A stretch of 64,000 bases of DNA from Prolixibacteraceae bacterium (GTDB lineage: Bacteria; Bacteroidota; Bacteroidia; Bacteroidales; Prolixibacteraceae): the NCBI GenBank assembly GCA_019459525.1, contig JAIBEY010000039.1, forward strand, positions 1-64,000, written 5' to 3'. A program made the translations under genes and the position numbers. Under the pieces are notes generated by a model, which did not search any database, was not told the origin of the DNA, and saw nothing but the letters and a program-made list of their open reading frames with translations. How positions within the stretch are numbered: position 1 is the first letter of the stretch; each line of letters begins with the position of its first letter. This document shows positions 27,278 through 36,018 of the stretch, in pieces.

Positions 27278-28399
27278 ATGCCAACAAAACCTTCCGAACA
27301 ATCCTCTACCCGTTTACTTTCTCTCGATTTTTTTCGCGGATTAACCATGTTCCTGTTAATTGCAGAGGGAACCGGGCTCTGGTGGACTTTGGTTCAGGAC
27401 CCCATTCGGGGTACAATTCTGGAGCATTTTTTTATTCAGTTCGAACATCACCCCTGGCACGGATTACGCTTTTGGGATCTGATTCAGCCTTTTTTCATGT
27501 TTATTGTAGGAGTGGCCATGCCGTTCTCTTACCGAAACCGCATAGGCAAAGGAGAATCCCGAAATACCATTACCAGGCACATCATACAAAGGTCGTTTAT
27601 TTTGCTTGCATTTGGTGTTGGGCTGCATTGCGGATACAACAAGAAATTGGTTTGGGAACTTTGGAATGTACTTTCTCAACTTGCAGTTACTATTCCAATA
27701 GCTTATTTCCTGATGAAGTATCCGGTAAAGGTACAACTGGGAGTTTCCCTTCTGCTTTTACTGGTTACTGATTTGGCTTACCGGTATTTCCCGGTCGAAG
27801 GATATAATCAGCCGTGGGTAATCGATAAGAATTTTGGAAGCTGGATGGATATGCTGCTCATGGGTAAAATAAACAATGGGGGAGGCTGGGTGGCCATTAA
27901 TTGTATTTCTACGGCTGCGCATACCATATGGGGTGTTTTGGCCGGACAGCTTTTATTGCAGAAAATAAATCAGAAAAGTAAATTTAAAACCTTGATGATT
28001 GCCGGAGCCATTGCTCTGATTCTGGGTTTTGGACTCGACTGGACCGGTGTTACGCCCATCATAAAACGTATTGCAACCGCTTCGTTTGTTTTAGCATCCG
28101 GAGGTTGGGCACTTATTGCACTTGCACTGAGTTTCCTGCTCATTGATATTAAAGGTTACAAAAACTGGATTTTTGCTTTTACGGTTGTTGGCACCAACTC
28201 CATATTTATATATGTGTTTTTTCAAACGGTTGGCGGTCAGTGGCTGAATGATTTTATAGCCATATTTTCGAAGGGAGTTCTACAATGGACAGGCGCTCCG
28301 GAGTTTGTTTTAAATGTGTTTACCAGTTTAACCATCCTGGCCGCAGAATGGGGCCTTTGTTACTGGTTATTTAAGCGTAAAATATTTTTCAGGATATAG
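27278..28399 (+). CDS. HGSNAT-like membrane acyltransferase (DUF5009/DUF1624 type)
   Basis: This 373-aa integral membrane protein has about ten hydrophobic helices. It opens with the family motif RLLSLDFFRGLTMFLLIAEG and continues with FEHHPWHGLRFWDLIQPFFMFIVGVAMPFSY. These are typical of bacterial relatives of heparan-alpha-glucosaminide N-acetyltransferase, which move acetyl groups across a membrane to amino sugars. The conserved His in EHHPWHG is a candidate catalytic residue. A ROK regulator and nagB lie downstream, which fits amino-sugar metabolism. They probably form separate transcription units, because a -7 box and a hairpin lie between. Confidence 0.85.
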   Translation: MPTKPSEQSSTRLLSLDFFRGLTMFLLIAEGTGLWWTLVQDPIRGTILEHFFIQFEHHPWHGLRFWDLIQPFFMFIVGVAMPFSYRNRIGKGESRNTITRHIIQRSFILLAFGVGLHCGYNKKLVWELWNVLSQLAVTIPIAYFLMKYPVKVQLGVSLLLLLVTDLAYRYFPVEGYNQPWVIDKNFGSWMDMLLMGKINNGGGWVAINCISTAAHTIWGVLAGQLLLQKINQKSKFKTLMIAGAIALILGFGLDWTGVTPIIKRIATASFVLASGGWALIALALSFLLIDIKGYKNWIFAFTVVGTNSIFIYVFFQTVGGQWLNDFIAIFSKGVLQWTGAPEFVLNVFTSLTILAAEWGLCYWLFKRKIFFRI

Positions 28400-28513
28400 A
28401 AGTCAGCTTGTTGACAGTTTGTTCGGTTATTTGTCCCAAAACAAAATACATATTCCCGGATAAAAAAGTGTGCATTAATGAAACAATACCGCTCCGCTTG
28501 ACGTACCCTGATT

Positions 28514-28641
28514 TAACTTTGCATATCTAATTTTTTGAACTTTTTTGGGTTGATTGGTTTTTGGTGAAAAGCAAAGTTCGTAAGGTAATTTTAGTTGTTT
28601 GTTTAGTGAAAAGCGGTGGTTGCCACCGCTTTTCATTTTTT
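28514..28641 (+). ncRNA. Candidate small RNA of about 110 nt
   Basis: TAACTTTG (28514-28521) matches the -7 consensus; no clean -33 TTTG is seen. From a start near 28528, the transcript would hold a 5' hairpin (GAACTTT at 28537 with AAAGTTC at 28573). It would end at a 13-bp perfect terminator hairpin followed by a T run (28607-28641). There is no ORF in the interval. The terminator could instead be the distal end of the acyltransferase mRNA, 210 nt after its stop. Confidence 0.4.
28607..28641 (+). terminator. Strong Rho-independent terminator
   Basis: TGAAAAGCGGTGG and CCACCGCTTTTCA pair perfectly over 13 bp around a TTG loop and are followed by TTTTTTA. It ends either the acyltransferase transcript or the candidate small RNA. 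Confidence 0.88.
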
Positions 28642-28816
28642 AGGGCAATTGCTGTTGCGTTCACAATCCATAACTCATCTTCTTTTCCAGCCAGTTTCCC
28701 TGTTACAAAATCCAGATTCACCGGTGGTAGTTAACCAGATAATCCTTAAACCTGGTTGTAGTTTTTCCTGTCATACAAATTTTAAATACTTTTTAAATTT
28801 TTTATGAAAGTATTGC

Positions 28817-28846
28817 TTGAATTCACAAATAAATAAAATACATTTG
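28817..28846 (+). promoter_or_regulatory. Promoter of the ROK gene
   Basis: TACATTTG at 28839-28846 matches TAnnTTTG exactly, with TTGA 18 nt upstream as a partial -33. ATG 28880 lies 33 nt downstream; the TTG track start at 28856 would leave almost no leader. Confidence 0.5.
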
Positions 28847-28879
28847 TGTCGTTAATTGGTCAGAAATAAAATTTATCCT

Positions 28880-30106
28880 ATGAGTTTTTCTCCGGTAAAA
28901 TATTCTGAAACTGGCGATCTGAATGTAGTAGAACAGAAAAATAACGCCCAGAAACGAAAGATTATCAAGCATTTGTTTTTGTATGGTGCAATGACCAATA
29001 CTGATCTGGGCAAATACGTCAAATTAAGTACCCCAAAAATTATAAGCCTGCTCAACGAATTAAAGAACGATGGGCTTATTGAGGAACTGGGCCAAGGCAA
29101 TTCGAGTGGTGGCCGCAGGCCAAATCTGTATGGCAACAAAGAGGATGCTTTTTATATTGTTGGTATTTCCATTAACATCTATAAAACATCAGTATCGATA
29201 TTTAACGCCAAGAATCAGAAAATTACCGATGATCAAATCCTTCCGCTTACGATTTCTCATGGTACTACGATAATTGATCCAATTGTTGGATTTACCGAAT
29301 CCATCATTCGCGACAAGCAAATTCCACGTGAAAAGATATTGGGAATTGGTATTGAAATGCCGGGAATGCTCGATTCCGAGACCGGTATTAATAAAACATA
29401 CATGGTGTCAGATCTTCCGGTTGCCGAAGTCTTCAGAACTAAATTTGGACTGGAAGTGCTGATAGAAAATGATGCCAAAGCCCGGGCATTTGCCGAACTT
29501 CGTTTCGGATTGGCACATGCCAAGAAGAATGTACTGGCCATTCATCTCGATTGGGGGATTGGTTTAGGGATTATTGTAAACGGGAAACTTTATAAAGGGC
29601 GCGACGGTTTTGCAGGTGAATTTGGTCATTTACCCATGGTTGATAACGGAATTCTTTGCAAATGCGGGAAGCAGGGATGCCTGGAAACAATCGCGTCAGG
29701 CACAGCTATAGTGCGCATGGCAAAAGAAGGAATGAAGGCTGGCCGTTCGTCGTTTCTTGGCCAGTTGATGGAAGAAGATCCCAACAATGTTGAGATACGA
29801 AAAGTTGTTCAGGCAGCCGTGATGGGCGATCAGTATTCAATTTCTATTCTGGCCAACGTTGGGCATTGGCTAGGAAAGGGACTTGCGTACCTCATTCAGA
29901 TTTTTAATCCCGAACTCATTATTCTGGGTGGTCGAATGTCGGAAGCAAACCAGTTTATACTTCCACCTATCCAGCAATCGATCCAGATTTTTTGCAACCC
30001 TGAACTAAGCAACGAAATCGAAATAAAGGTTTCAGAATTAGGTAGTCAGGCTGGTATCCAGGGCGTTGCCGCTCTTGTTCTTGAGCGTATTTTAGATAAA
30101 AATTAA
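28880..30106 (+). CDS. ROK-family transcriptional regulator (NagC-like)
   Basis: This 408-aa protein has an N-terminal winged helix (about 20-80, QKRKIIKHLFLYGAMTNTDLGKYVKLSTPKIISLLNEL) and a C-terminal ROK sugar-kinase-like domain. The zinc motif LCKCGKQGCLETIASG (near residue 260) and GEFGHL are those of ROK repressors such as NagC and Mlc. The ATPase-type DWGIGLGI motif is also present. It probably responds to an amino-sugar phosphate and controls the adjacent nagB, whose start is 18 nt downstream. That tight spacing means the two are co-transcribed and suggests autoregulation. The substrate assignment is inferred from context. Confidence 0.88.
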   Translation: MSFSPVKYSETGDLNVVEQKNNAQKRKIIKHLFLYGAMTNTDLGKYVKLSTPKIISLLNELKNDGLIEELGQGNSSGGRRPNLYGNKEDAFYIVGISINIYKTSVSIFNAKNQKITDDQILPLTISHGTTIIDPIVGFTESIIRDKQIPREKILGIGIEMPGMLDSETGINKTYMVSDLPVAEVFRTKFGLEVLIENDAKARAFAELRFGLAHAKKNVLAIHLDWGIGLGIIVNGKLYKGRDGFAGEFGHLPMVDNGILCKCGKQGCLETIASGTAIVRMAKEGMKAGRSSFLGQLMEEDPNNVEIRKVVQAAVMGDQYSISILANVGHWLGKGLAYLIQIFNPELIILGGRMSEANQFILPPIQQSIQIFCNPELSNEIEIKVSELGSQAGIQGVAALVLERILDKN

Positions 30107-30124
30107 ACACATAATATATTGAAA

Positions 30125-32452
30125 ATGGGAACAACTCAGTTTACTCAGGTCGAAAAGATCTTTCTGCAACAGGCAGGAATTGATCGGATGTCAACTCAAA
30201 TGCCGTACATTACCGTGGAAAACTTTCCTAAGCTGGGAATGCTGGCATCATTGCGCTTTTTAGAGTGGGTCAATGAAAACCCCAATGGAGTTATCAGCCT
30301 TCCAACCGGAAAAACATCGGAATATTTTATCAAATACACCCATTTTTTCCTTGAAAACTGGGATAACAAAAAGGGGCAGGATTTGCTGAATGCTCACGGG
30401 CTTTCAGGTATTAAAAAGCCTGATTTGAGTGGGCTCCAGTTTGTACAAACCGACGAATTTTACCCGATTTCGCCCAAACAGCACAACAGCTTTTGCAATT
30501 ACGTGGAGAAATACTTCATTGAGGGGTTCGGGCTCGACAAAAGCAAAGCGTTGTTAATTAATTCGGATGAAATTGTGCTGGCAGATGGAAAATCATACAA
30601 CGAAGTATTCCCGAACCTGACGATTGATTTATCGCTTCGTTTCCGCGAAGCCAAATCGCCTGCAGAATTGTTGCAGCAAAAATCAATTCTCTGCATCGAC
30701 GATTGGTGTTCGGCTTACGAACAGAAAATACGCGAAAAGGGCGGCATCGGTTTCTGGTTGGGCAGCATTGGCCCCGATGGTCATGTTGCATTTAACACTC
30801 GTGGTTCAGATCATTTTTCGACAACCCGGTTAACCGCCACCAATTTCGAAACTCAGGCCGTTGCCGCTGGCGACCTGGGCGGCATCGAAATTTCGCGTAA
30901 CCGTCTGGTGATTACTATTGGGCTCGAAACAATAACCTTTAATCCCGATGTGGTTGCTATTGTTTTTGCTGCAGGCGAGGCTAAGGCCGATGTCATTAAA
31001 GATGCACTGGAGAATCAGCCATCCAATAAATACCCGGCAAGTTGTTTGCATAAAATGCCAAACAGCCGATTCTACCTGACCAACGGGGCAGCGGTAAAAT
31101 TAGAAGACAGCATTGAAAAATATTATCAGACGGGCGAATGGACACACCAGAAAACCGAACGTGCAGTAATCGACCTTTGCCCTAAAATCAACAAATTCGG
31201 TCACCGGATTACGCTGGAAGACCTGAAAGCAGATAAATATTGCAGCATGATTCCTGATTTGAATGAAGGAACAGTGCAATCGGTTATCGATTCCATTACT
31301 GCGAAGTTTAACAAAGGAATGGAACGGGAATCGAACCAGGTTTTTTACCACACCGGTCCTCACCACGACGATATCATGCTGGGAATTATGCCGCACACCA
31401 ATCGTCAGTTGCGCGATGCCAGCAATGAACTTCATTTTTCGGTCCTCACTTCAGGGTTTACTGCGGTGATCAATCAATATGTGGTTGATTTACTGACCGA
31501 AACATTAAGCCTGATCAGCGATCGAAAAATTGAAATGATCTACTTCCCTGATTTCTTTGAGGAAGGTTATAAAGGCAAGTGGGACAAAGATATTTATCAT
31601 TACCTCGACAGTGTTGCTGCCAATAACGAAGCCGAAAAACGACGTGGAGTGTGTCACCGTTTGGTGCGTTCCATTGTGCAAACCTGGGAGGTGAAAAATG
31701 AACAGCAGTTGATTTCTACCATTATCGAAATTCTGGATACCCTGAAGAATAGCTACGACGGCAGTAAAAATCCGCCTAAAATTCAGAGACTGAAAGGAAT
31801 GCTGCGTGAAATGGAAGAAGAATTGGTATGGGCACACTTTGGTGTTCCGGTAAAAAATGTTCATCACCTTCGACTCGGTTTTTACCAGGGCGATATTTTT
31901 ACCGAGCAGCCCGACAGCAATCGCGATGTACTGCCAATTTTAGAGGAATTCAGGAAATATAAACCAACCGTGATTAGTTTGGCGATGGACCCGGAAGGAA
32001 GCGGACCCGATACACACTATAAAGTGCTGAAAGCCATTGCTGCTGCGGTAAAAGAATGGAAAAAAGAGGAAGATTTGTCGAAACTTCGGGTAATTGGATA
32101 CCGAAATGTTTGGTTCCGCTATCATCCGTCGGATACGGAAGTAATTGCTCCAGTTTCGCTAAATGCACTTTCAATTTTGGATTCGTCGTTTACCGAATGC
32201 TATCTGAGCCAGGTAAATGCCTCTTTCCCAAGCTACCAGCTCGATGGTAAGTTCAGTCATTTAACACAACGTGTTTGGGTAGAACAACTGAAACAGATAC
32301 AATTACTCTTAGGCAAAAATTTCTTTTATCAACACGAAAAGCCATTGGTAAGGGCAACTCACGGGTTGATTTATTTCCGCGAATTGAGTGTTGACCAGTT
32401 TCTGCAACAAGCCGATGACCTCGAAAAATCAATGGAAGGGGTTGCCATCTAA
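30125..32452 (+). CDS. nagB: Glucosamine-6-phosphate deaminase with C-terminal PIG-L-like domain
   Basis: This 775-aa protein (ATG 30125) joins two units. The N-terminal part (to about 330) is a NagB/isomerase domain, with FVQTDEFYPI near residue 108 and SIGPDGHVAFNTRGS near 215, the catalytic motifs of glucosamine-6-phosphate deaminase. The C-terminal part (about 400-775) is LmbE/PIG-L-like, with YHTGPHHDDIMLGI near 409 in place of the usual HPDDE, which suggests changed or lost metal binding. This long form is the usual one in Bacteroidota. The enzyme converts glucosamine-6-P to fructose-6-P and ammonia in the cytoplasm. It follows the ROK regulator closely and ends with a terminator. Confidence 0.85.
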   Translation: MGTTQFTQVEKIFLQQAGIDRMSTQMPYITVENFPKLGMLASLRFLEWVNENPNGVISLPTGKTSEYFIKYTHFFLENWDNKKGQDLLNAHGLSGIKKPDLSGLQFVQTDEFYPISPKQHNSFCNYVEKYFIEGFGLDKSKALLINSDEIVLADGKSYNEVFPNLTIDLSLRFREAKSPAELLQQKSILCIDDWCSAYEQKIREKGGIGFWLGSIGPDGHVAFNTRGSDHFSTTRLTATNFETQAVAAGDLGGIEISRNRLVITIGLETITFNPDVVAIVFAAGEAKADVIKDALENQPSNKYPASCLHKMPNSRFYLTNGAAVKLEDSIEKYYQTGEWTHQKTERAVIDLCPKINKFGHRITLEDLKADKYCSMIPDLNEGTVQSVIDSITAKFNKGMERESNQVFYHTGPHHDDIMLGIMPHTNRQLRDASNELHFSVLTSGFTAVINQYVVDLLTETLSLISDRKIEMIYFPDFFEEGYKGKWDKDIYHYLDSVAANNEAEKRRGVCHRLVRSIVQTWEVKNEQQLISTIIEILDTLKNSYDGSKNPPKIQRLKGMLREMEEELVWAHFGVPVKNVHHLRLGFYQGDIFTEQPDSNRDVLPILEEFRKYKPTVISLAMDPEGSGPDTHYKVLKAIAAAVKEWKKEEDLSKLRVIGYRNVWFRYHPSDTEVIAPVSLNALSILDSSFTECYLSQVNASFPSYQLDGKFSHLTQRVWVEQLKQIQLLLGKNFFYQHEKPLVRATHGLIYFRELSVDQFLQQADDLEKSMEGVAI

Positions 32453-32477
32453 ACAAACAGAATACGATATATTTTAC

Positions 32478-32508
32478 CAAAAACTCCGGCAAATTGTCGG
32501 AGTTTTTG
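32478..32508 (+). terminator. Terminator after nagB
   Basis: AAAAACTCCG and CGGAGTTTTT form a perfect 10-bp stem with a 9-nt loop and run into TTTTTGTGTTT. It starts 26 nt after the nagB stop. Confidence 0.88.
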
Positions 32509-32564
32509 TGTTTAAATACTGTTATATTTAACGGTGATTTCAATAACCAACTAACTTAAAAACA

Positions 32565-33899
32565 ATGGCTACCAACAGAAGATCTTTTATCCGGAATTCG
32601 TTTGCAGCAAGTGCAGGAATGGGAATTCTGAGCAGTATTCCCGGGGCGCTTCAGGCAAGCAGCAGTAAAGTGGCACCAAGCGATCAAATTAATATTGCAT
32701 TGATTGGCTGTAGAAGTATGGGATTTGGCGATCTGCAAAACCACCTCAACATTCTCGGAGTCAATTGCATCGGGCTTTGCGACATCGACCAGAATGTATT
32801 GAACGACAAAGCTGCGGAAATACTCAAAACCTACAAGCAGAAACCTTTGCTTTACGGCGATTACCGGAAATTACTTGAAAATAAAGATCTTCATGCCGTG
32901 GTAATCGGAACTCCCGACCACTGGCACTGCCTGCCGATGGTAAATGCCTGCGAGGCCGGGCTGGATGTTTATGTGGAGAAACCGATGGCCAACAGCATCG
33001 AAGAATGCAACCTGATGGTTAAAGCGGCCAACCGCTACAACCGGGTGGTTCAGGTGGGGCAACAGCAACGAAGTGGTGCCCATTGGAATAAAATAAACCA
33101 GATGATCAAATCAGGAAGGATTGGGAAACTCCGGAAAACCAATATCTGGGGCAATTTCAACTATGGAATCGGGCAACCGGTCACTGCTGATACAGCTGTT
33201 CCTTCCGGAGTTGATTTTGAAATGTGGCTCGGGCCTGCTCCATCGCGCAGTTTCAACCCAACTCGTTTTCATGGTTCGTGGCGTATGTTTTGGGATTATG
33301 GTGGCGGATTGGTAACCGACTGGGGAGTCCACCTGATTGATATGGCATTCTGGGCCAAGGATATAACCGCTCCACCACAGAAAATCCTTGCTTCAGGAGC
33401 CAATAATTCCTTTGGCAACTACAACCACGAAACTTACGATACCATGTCGGTAATCTTCGAAATTGGCGACTACCAAATTACCTGGCAGCACACCGCCGGA
33501 ATTCAGAATGGTCCGTGGAACAAACGATACGGAATTGAATTTATTGGCGATTTGGGAACCATTGTTGCCGACAGAAATGGCTATAAAGTGATTCCGCAGT
33601 GGGACGAAAAAGAGAAACAAGCGAAGATTGAAGCCGAGGAATCAAACAAAGGTGGCGAGAACCATCAGGAACACGCCCAAAACTTTATTGACTGCATAAA
33701 ATCGCGGCAAAAACCGGTTTGTACCCCTGAAATTGGACGCGCAGTTGCCGTTGCTGCACACAGCGCCAACATTGCAGTCCGTTCAGGCGAGAACCTTTTG
33801 CTTTGGGACGAAACCAAGGGTAAATTCACGAATTCGGATAAAGCGAATCAATACATAATTCCTGAATACCGCAAGCCGTGGGCATTACCGAAGGTTTAA
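32565..33899 (+). CDS. Gfo/Idh/MocA family oxidoreductase with Tat-like signal (copy 3)
   Basis: This 444-aa protein starts MATNRRSFIRNSFAASAGMGIL, a twin-arginine leader. The Rossmann segment is INIALIGCRSMGFGDL, and YVEKPMANSIEECNLM is the standard EKP motif, unlike the two Gln variants at 19-22 kb. It also has the DYGGGLVTDWGVHLIDMAFW segment of the C-terminal domain. It is more distant from those two paralogues than they are from each other. It probably acts on a sugar in the periplasm. It follows nagB after a terminator and is convergent with the sulfatase-like gene, 6 nt away. Confidence 0.9.
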   Translation: MATNRRSFIRNSFAASAGMGILSSIPGALQASSSKVAPSDQINIALIGCRSMGFGDLQNHLNILGVNCIGLCDIDQNVLNDKAAEILKTYKQKPLLYGDYRKLLENKDLHAVVIGTPDHWHCLPMVNACEAGLDVYVEKPMANSIEECNLMVKAANRYNRVVQVGQQQRSGAHWNKINQMIKSGRIGKLRKTNIWGNFNYGIGQPVTADTAVPSGVDFEMWLGPAPSRSFNPTRFHGSWRMFWDYGGGLVTDWGVHLIDMAFWAKDITAPPQKILASGANNSFGNYNHETYDTMSVIFEIGDYQITWQHTAGIQNGPWNKRYGIEFIGDLGTIVADRNGYKVIPQWDEKEKQAKIEAEESNKGGENHQEHAQNFIDCIKSRQKPVCTPEIGRAVAVAAHSANIAVRSGENLLLWDETKGKFTNSDKANQYIIPEYRKPWALPKV

Positions 33900-33905
33900 G
33901 AAAAC

Positions 33906-35852
33906 CTATTTCTTTTCGATTACCATCCGGTTTTCGGCCATGCGGTTATTGAATTGCTGAACGATGGCTTTCTGTAGCTGTTGTTCCTGAATGAGGTCAA
34001 CCGTTCCGAGCAGGTTTTTCGAAAGCGACGGATCTTCTTTCCGGTTGTATATTGCTGTGAGCTTATCGTCAGCAAGATGGAACACATAATCGCCAATCAA
34101 AAACTGGTACGATTCTTCGATGTAATTCATCACGAAACGATTGCCAGATGGGTCAAGCAGGTTATTCCCGAAAGCAACATACGGATTGGGATAATTCAGG
34201 TAACTCAACACGGTGGGCATAATGTCGATTTGCTGTGCCAGTCCGTTATCGACACCTTTCAAACTTCCATCGGCTTTGTAAAAAAGCATGGGGATAGCAA
34301 AATGATTTACCGAAGTGTAATATTCGGGAATATCAGAATCTACAGTATGGTCGGCGGTGATCACAAACAAGGTATTTTTAAACCAGGGCATTTTTCGTGC
34401 AGCATCAAAAAACTTCTGTAACGAAAGATCGGTGTAGCGGATACATTTGTTCAGGGGGATTCTTCCTTCCGGAAATTTGCCCTTGTATTTTGCCGGAACT
34501 TCATACGGATGATGCGATGAAACCGAAAAAACGGTAGTCAGGAATGGTTCCTGCATGGTATTCATCTCCTTCGCAAAAAACTGGAAATACGGTTCGTCCC
34601 AAACGCCCCAGATACCATCAAAATCGGCCTCATTTCCATATTCATTCAGTCCGTAATACTTTTGGAATCCGGCAATTTTGGTGAATGCATCAAAACCCAT
34701 CGATCCATTAGGCGCACCATGAAAAAAGGCAGTTTGATAACCCTGTTCGGCCAGCAGTCCGGCTATGCTGTTTATAGCATTTCCCGAACGCTCCGAAACC
34801 ACATAAGGCAGCACCAATGCCGGAATACTTGCTGTTACCGACGGAATAGCGTCAATTGATTTACGTCCGTTAGCAAAAGCATTGGTGAAAACAAGGCTCT
34901 CGTTTATGAGCGAATCCAGAAATGGGGTGTAACTCCGGTCGAGTGGATTTTTGAGTTGTGGATTAAGCGAACCAACAAAGGCGCGGCTGAAACTTTCCAA
35001 AATAATAATCACCACATTGTCTTTCCGAGCCGGGGCAATACTATCCGGAACATGAACCGGCGAATAAATCCGGCTTAATTCTTCTTCGGAAGCGAAATAG
35101 CTTTTATGAACGAATGCCTTTTTGCCCCAGGTGCGCATAATACAAAACGGGGTATTCTGTACAATTGCCATTTCTTCAGGAGCATTAACAAACGCCCCGG
35201 CATTGTTCATGTTAATGGGACGGGTGCTGTGGCGGTAACCTCCGCGAACACCAATAACAGAAAGGACAACGATCACAAAAATAAACGGAATGCCCGAAAG
35301 AGAATAGAAAATAGGCTTCCTGAACCGGAAGGGCTTTGGCTTGACTAATGAATATAAAGCAGAAAGTGAGACCACTAAAATGATCAGAATGAGCAGGATA
35401 TACCAGAAGTCGTAAACGAAACGCAGGATCAGGTTGGTGTTTCCGGCATCAAAGGCAGCCACATCAAACATGCTCGCGGTGGTCCGTTTCAGGATATAGC
35501 GGTAATAAACAATGTCGATCAGGTTAAAAGCAATGCCTACACTATTCCCGATTATAAAAAGCCATTTCAGGAGTTTTTGATACCAATTGCTGAATTTAAA
35601 CTGAAACGGCAAAAGGAACAGTAGCATATAAACAGCATTCAGGTAAATTAATGCGCTGACATCGAACATTAAACCTCCTTTCAAGATGGTGAGGAAGGAG
35701 GTAAAAGTGACTTTGGGAAATGATGCGGTATTGAACAGGTAAAACAGAATACGGCAAATGGAATAAAAAACCATCAGTACAGCAAATCGGTACAGCAAAA
35801 CCAGGTATTCGTTGGTTTCGTATTTTTTTGTGTTGAACCGGAATTTAAACAT
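33906..35852 (-). CDS. LTA-synthase-like membrane sulfatase/phosphotransferase
   Basis: From ATG 35852 this protein is 648 aa. Five hydrophobic helices (about 15-210) precede a periplasmic alkaline-phosphatase/sulfatase-fold domain. Motifs include NVVIIILESFSR (metal ligand Glu), ANGRKSIDAIPSV (candidate nucleophile Ser where LtaS has Thr), SVSSHHPYEVP and LFVITADHTVD (metal-binding DH). In this phylum such enzymes probably transfer phospho-groups to envelope glycans or lipids rather than make lipoteichoic acid. The track start (TTG 35864) is replaced by the ATG four codons later. Substrate unknown; divergent from the ABC/GntR operon. Confidence 0.85.
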   Translation of the reverse strand: MFKFRFNTKKYETNEYLVLLYRFAVLMVFYSICRILFYLFNTASFPKVTFTSFLTILKGGLMFDVSALIYLNAVYMLLFLLPFQFKFSNWYQKLLKWLFIIGNSVGIAFNLIDIVYYRYILKRTTASMFDVAAFDAGNTNLILRFVYDFWYILLILIILVVSLSALYSLVKPKPFRFRKPIFYSLSGIPFIFVIVVLSVIGVRGGYRHSTRPINMNNAGAFVNAPEEMAIVQNTPFCIMRTWGKKAFVHKSYFASEEELSRIYSPVHVPDSIAPARKDNVVIIILESFSRAFVGSLNPQLKNPLDRSYTPFLDSLINESLVFTNAFANGRKSIDAIPSVTASIPALVLPYVVSERSGNAINSIAGLLAEQGYQTAFFHGAPNGSMGFDAFTKIAGFQKYYGLNEYGNEADFDGIWGVWDEPYFQFFAKEMNTMQEPFLTTVFSVSSHHPYEVPAKYKGKFPEGRIPLNKCIRYTDLSLQKFFDAARKMPWFKNTLFVITADHTVDSDIPEYYTSVNHFAIPMLFYKADGSLKGVDNGLAQQIDIMPTVLSYLNYPNPYVAFGNNLLDPSGNRFVMNYIEESYQFLIGDYVFHLADDKLTAIYNRKEDPSLSKNLLGTVDLIQEQQLQKAIVQQFNNRMAENRMVIEKK

Positions 35853-35875
35853 AGCTACATTCAAAATTTGGTTTG

Positions 35876-35883
35876 CAAAATTA
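35876..35883 (-). promoter_or_regulatory. Possible -7 box of the LTA-synthase-like gene
   Basis: Minus-strand TAATTTTG matches TAnnTTTG, 23 nt before ATG 35852. No clear -33 TTTG lies at the right distance. Confidence 0.35.
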
Positions 35884-35951
35884 GCAGCTTATTTGGTTTG
35901 CAATTGAAAATTGACGGTTTTGTAATTTTCAAAAAAAATTCACTCCAAACA

Positions 35952-35983
35952 TTTGGATATTCATTTAAAATGATTTTAATTTG
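35952..35983 (+). promoter_or_regulatory. Promoter of the ABC/GntR operon
   Basis: TTTG (35952-35955), 20 nt, then TTAATTTG (one mismatch to TAnnTTTG). Transcription would start near 35990, 29 nt before ATG 36019. Confidence 0.5.
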
Positions 35984-36004
35984 TGTCATACATTACTAGG
36001 ACAC
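35983..36004. promoter_or_regulatory. Candidate GntR operator
   Basis: GTGTCATA-N6-TAGGACAC is an imperfect 22-bp dyad (7 of 8 arm pairs) lying across the predicted transcription start. The operon encodes a YtrA-type GntR regulator, which usually represses its own operon, so this is a natural site for it. Binding is inferred only. Confidence 0.4.
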
Positions 36005-36018
36005 TAAATAACTATGTC

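Larger units (their letters stand above)
28400..28879. other. 480-bp intergenic region with a possible small RNA
   Basis: I see no credible protein gene; the 64-aa and 63-aa track ORFs overlap hairpin DNA on opposite strands. The region contains an isolated -7 box, a strong terminator about 110 nt later, and then the ROK promoter (all listed separately). Confidence 0.5.

Noticed and set aside
28527-28807. Two overlapping 63-64-aa ORFs on opposite strands
   Set aside because: Both run through the 13-bp terminator hairpin and have no recognisable protein features.
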